Positions 43,262 to 45,431 of a stretch of DNA of 45,431 nucleotides are shown piece by piece. The position numbers and the translations under genes are program-made. Each line of letters begins with the position of its first letter. Positions within the stretch are counted from its first letter, which is position 1. The notes beneath the pieces were generated by a model that searched no databases, was not told the origin of the DNA, and worked only from the letters and a program-made list of their open reading frames with translations. This DNA is from Oscillospiraceae bacterium (lineage in GTDB: Bacteria; Bacillota; Clostridia; Oscillospirales; Oscillospiraceae), in assembly GCA_017469115.1 (NCBI GenBank), contig JAFUGY010000105.1, positions 1 through 45,431 on the forward strand. The letters are read 5' to 3'.

Positions 43262-43340
43262 AATTAAGTTGATGCAATTTAGTTGAAACAATTAAGTTGT
43301 AAATATTAGCGTTAACATAATTGCGAATGTTATTATAGCA
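43262..43340 (-). promoter_or_regulatory. murA promoter and leader with three 14-bp-spaced repeats
   Basis: Minus strand: TGC-TATAAT (43340-43332), a perfect extended -10. Between it and the gene, AATTAAGTTG (43262-43271), AATTTAGTTG (43276-43285) and AATTAAGTTG (43290-43299) repeat every 14 bases. They lie within the expected 5' untranslated region and could bind a regulator. Confidence 0.65.
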
Positions 43341-43400
43341 CAGTGTCTACCGGAAAGCTATATCTTTGTTCTTTCATTCTTTTGTTACTAAATTGCAAAG

Positions 43401-43426
43401 TCAGCCGCCCATAAGGGGGCGGCTGA
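43401..43426 (-). terminator. Hairpin after the lipoprotein gene
   Basis: TCAGCCGCCC (43401-43410), 6-base loop, GGGCGGCTGA (43417-43426). A perfect 10-bp GC-rich stem, but on the minus strand it is followed only by CTTTGC, so the T run is poor. Probably a terminator for the lipoprotein gene. Confidence 0.7.
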
Positions 43427-43461
43427 TATTTGATGAGCGTAGAAAAGTTTTCTGTGCGCAA

Positions 43462-44355
43462 TTATGCTGCAGCGGTGATGCTTGTGGTGTGGAGGTTGGC
43501 ACCTTCGTACCAGTAGAGGAAACCTTCGAGATCGACAACATCGCCGACTTTCAGAGCTTCGACTGCTTTATAAACATCCGTGTCGTTGCCGCAGAGGTAA
43601 TACTCTACACAGAACTCATAGGTCTTGCCGTCTTTGGAGAGTTTGAAATAGAGGTCATCGGTCTTTTCCGTCTCGTTTTTATAAGCAAAGGCATTGCCGG
43701 CTTCATCATAGGCTTCGACCATCATCCCCTTGCAGGAGACAAACTGATTCTGGTGAGCAATGAGGTCATCGGTACCGAGGAGATCGGTGACGTCAGTTGC
43801 CTCGGCGATGAAGGAATCACCGTCGACAAACTCGAAGGTGGCATCGACAATTTCAATCTCGCCGGACCACTCGGCTTTATATCCGGTAACCTTGATTTTT
43901 GCGCCCGGAACAAGCTTGGCAGCATCTTCTTCAGAGCAGGCCATGTTGTAGATGAAGTAAGCGCCGTCGGCATCCTGAGAGTAGACGGTTACTTTGCCGT
44001 CCCACCAGGACTGGTGAGCCTGAACATAGGTCTCGACGCAGACAGGGGTATCGACCTCAGCGGCAGCATACTCGGCATACGTCATCAGAGCGGGAGCGGC
44101 CTCTTCAGCGGCTTCTTCAACTGCTTCTGCGGGAGCTTCTTCAGCTGCAGGAGCAGGCTCCTCTGTGGGTTCGGGAGTGGGCTCCGGGGTAGGCTCAGCT
44201 GTGGGCTCGGGAGTGGGTTCGGGAGTGGGTTCCGGGGTGGGCTCAGCCGTCGGTGCGGGAGTGGCCGTAGGGGCAGCTGCCTTGCCGGAATTGCCGCAGG
44301 CTGCAAAGGAAAAAGCAAGTGCGAGCACAAGCATCAGGGTGAGGAACTTTTTCAT
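43462..44355 (-). CDS. Putative lipoprotein with TPEP repeats and OB-like domain
   Basis: 297 residues. A signal peptide of type II ends at FAAC (Cys20), a near-canonical lipobox. Residues about 27-75 are TPEPTPEP and TAEP repeats, a spacer across the wall. A Glu/Ala-rich stretch follows. The C-terminal 190 residues carry segments such as KLVPGAKIKVTGYKAEW and ALKVGDVVDLEGFLYWY, which resemble OB-fold (nucleic-acid or small-molecule binding) modules. No enzyme motif. The role at the membrane surface is unknown. AAAGGAG precedes the ATG; a 7-bp hairpin (44399-44420) lies in the leader. Confidence 0.82.
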   Translation of the reverse strand: MKKFLTLMLVLALAFSFAACGNSGKAAAPTATPAPTAEPTPEPTPEPTPEPTAEPTPEPTPEPTEEPAPAAEEAPAEAVEEAAEEAAPALMTYAEYAAAEVDTPVCVETYVQAHQSWWDGKVTVYSQDADGAYFIYNMACSEEDAAKLVPGAKIKVTGYKAEWSGEIEIVDATFEFVDGDSFIAEATDVTDLLGTDDLIAHQNQFVSCKGMMVEAYDEAGNAFAYKNETEKTDDLYFKLSKDGKTYEFCVEYYLCGNDTDVYKAVEALKVGDVVDLEGFLYWYEGANLHTTSITAAA

Positions 44356-44446
44356 TTTCTGTTCTCCTTTACGGAAAATTTATTACAGGAGCTGATTTGT
44401 TTGCCGCAAGAAAGGCAAACAAGAGAGCTTTCTGCAAACGCCGAAT

Positions 44447-44474
44447 ATTATAACGCTTTTTAACGATAATGCAA
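44447..44474 (-). promoter_or_regulatory. Promoter of the lipoprotein gene
   Basis: Minus strand: TTGCAT (44469-44474), 16-base spacer, perfect TATAAT (44447-44452), about 90 bases before the ATG. Confidence 0.7.
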
Positions 44475-44495
44475 GAGGAAAAATATGAATTGTTC

Positions 44496-44780
44496 AGGTA
44501 ACACCTCGTATAAGGTGCGAAGCAGGCGCTCGCGGAGACAACATGTTACCTCGTAATTGGTGCACTGCGCGCGAGCTAAATAGAAGGATGAGTAATGATG
44601 GGGTTGCAAGATTTCAGTGAGTGCACTGCGCCGAGCTAATTGATATGGTTGACTTTTTAAACAGTTCATGGGGCACTGCACCGAGCTAATAGATAAAGTT
44701 GACTTTTTATACAGTTCATGGGGGCACTGCGCGCGAGCTAAATAGAAGGAGGAGTAACGATCGGGTTGCAGGATTTCACG
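44496..44780. repeat. Intergenic repeat block, units in order A-B-B-A
   Basis: Four units begin with GCACTGC at 44562, 44623, 44673 and 44724 and continue CGAGCTAA or CACCGAGCTAA. The outer two share GCTAAATAGAAGGA and GGGTTGCA; the inner two share TTGACTTTTT and ACAGTTCATGGGG. Upstream lie AGGTAAC/GTTACCT arms (44496-44502, 44545-44551) and a CACCT...AGGTG hairpin. No open frame or known element fits. It may be duplicated regulatory or decayed mobile DNA. Confidence 0.7.
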
Positions 44781-45431
44781 AACATTTGTTGTTGGCTAAG
44801 GAAGTAAGGAGTTGTTTGACCTCGCGCGAGACGTAAGCAATTTCTTCTTCGGTGATGGATGTGCTGCAGGGCAGGTTGAGGATGCGGGAGGCATAATAGG
44901 GTGCCTTTTCGAGACGGTAAGTCTCCTCCCCTTCATAAGGCTTCTGCTCATTGATGAGCCCCCAGATGGCGCGGGTCTGAATTCCCTTTTTCTCCAGCTC
45001 GGTGATGATGGTACGCATGGAGGCAGAGATTTCACTACGGTCTATCAGCAGAGAATAAAACCAGCAGTTGGAAGAAATATCGGCACGGAAAGGCATCAGG
45101 CGTGCAAGAGGAAAGCCCTCAAAAGCCTGACAGTAGCACGCATAATTGTGCTGCTTGCGGCGGATAAATTCCGGCAGCTCTTCCAGCTGTGCAACACCGA
45201 GGGAGGCCTGCAGGTTCGTCATGCGGTAGTTATAGCCGATTTCGTTGTGGATGTAATAATGCGGGTCGGTTTTTGCCTGAGTAGAGAGAAAGCGGATATG
45301 GTCCACTGTTTCACTCTTTTGAGCGGTGACTGCCCCTCCCCCGCCGTTGGTGATGATTTTATTGCCGTTAAAGCTGAAGTTGCCGAAGTGGCCGTTGGTG
45401 CCGGCATAGCATCAGGCATAGGGGCCCTCGG
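44776..45431 (-). CDS. DegT/DnrJ/EryC1/StrS-type PLP aminotransferase, 5' end beyond window
   Basis: About 210 C-terminal codons are visible. FSFNGNKIITNGGGG contains the lysine that binds pyridoxal phosphate. IGYNYRMTNLQASLGVAQLEEL is the conserved substrate/dimer region of sugar aminotransferases that make amino-sugars for surface glycans. In the first 20 bases of the visible frame a TGA (45412-45414) interrupts the sequence just before CYAGTNGHFG, where the family continues without a break. This is either a disrupted gene or an error at the sequence end. The closest relatives by motif are LegC/perosamine-type enzymes, but the sugar is unknown. Confidence 0.8.

Noticed and set aside
40016-43263. 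Plus-strand frames of 464 and 405 codons
   Set aside because: Opposite phosphoglucomutase and murA; products show mirror composition only.
44164-44262. CRISPR-like or minisatellite array
   Set aside because: These repeats encode in-frame TPEP units of the lipoprotein; no spacers.
45412-45414. Selenocysteine or recoded TGA in the aminotransferase
   Set aside because: No downstream SECIS-like hairpin was evident and the family has no Sec at this site.

Overview
The window looks like chromosomal DNA of a low- to moderate-GC Bacillota, probably a fermentative gut anaerobe of the class Clostridia. Evidence: the order asp23-nusB-xseA-xseB-ispA-dxs-tlyA-nadK-argR-recN (also known from Bacillus and Clostridia), AGGAGG-type ribosome binding sites, TTG starts, a bifunctional AdhE, an XpaC/TelA pair and an LCP cell-wall ligase. 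The genus is not identified. No spoIIIA, spoIVB or spo0A genes flank the recN/asp23 cluster, which fits a lineage that does not sporulate. I found no tRNA, rRNA, CRISPR array, integrase or transposase gene.

Layout. 1-2.4 kb: a leftward type I restriction subunit (hsdR) runs off the edge, and the foreign DNA carrying it has cut comEC. 3.3-12.4 kb: a leftward translation and cell-wall group (PIN/NYN protein, prfC, tmk, mltG, U32 protease-like trhP, alaS, HIT). 12.5-15.9 kb: adhE with an APH-fold kinase. 16-20.1 kb: a 1348-residue cell-surface beta-helix protein, AT-rich in its middle. 20.5-24.1 kb: an LCP protein divergent from an xpaC-telA-ybaK operon. 24.2-25.6 kb: an orphan sugar isomerase. 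25.7-35.8 kb: tyrS plus the conserved recN-to-asp23 housekeeping cluster. 36-37.8 kb: an accessory stretch with a small membrane protein, REP-like hairpins and a two-gene small-peptide operon. 37.8-45.4 kb: a histone-H1-like protein, a two-subunit chromate transporter, phosphoglucomutase, rlmH, murA, a TPEP-repeat lipoprotein, an intergenic repeat block and the end of a DegT-type aminotransferase.

The most interesting item is at 37.0-37.6 kb. Two adjacent small genes, absent from ordinary gene calls or easily given a wrong start, encode peptides with matching 21-residue double-glycine leaders and unrelated cores. One core ends in a duplicated RPLPFPQDRR block. The pair has its own extended -10 promoter and a strong terminator, and REP-like hairpins lie on both sides. 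No modification or export gene is next to it, so it looks like an orphan secreted-peptide (bacteriocin, RiPP or signal) cassette served in trans.

Many promoters here share a TGC-TAnnnT extended -10 element. All gene functions are read from motifs and lengths without database searches.
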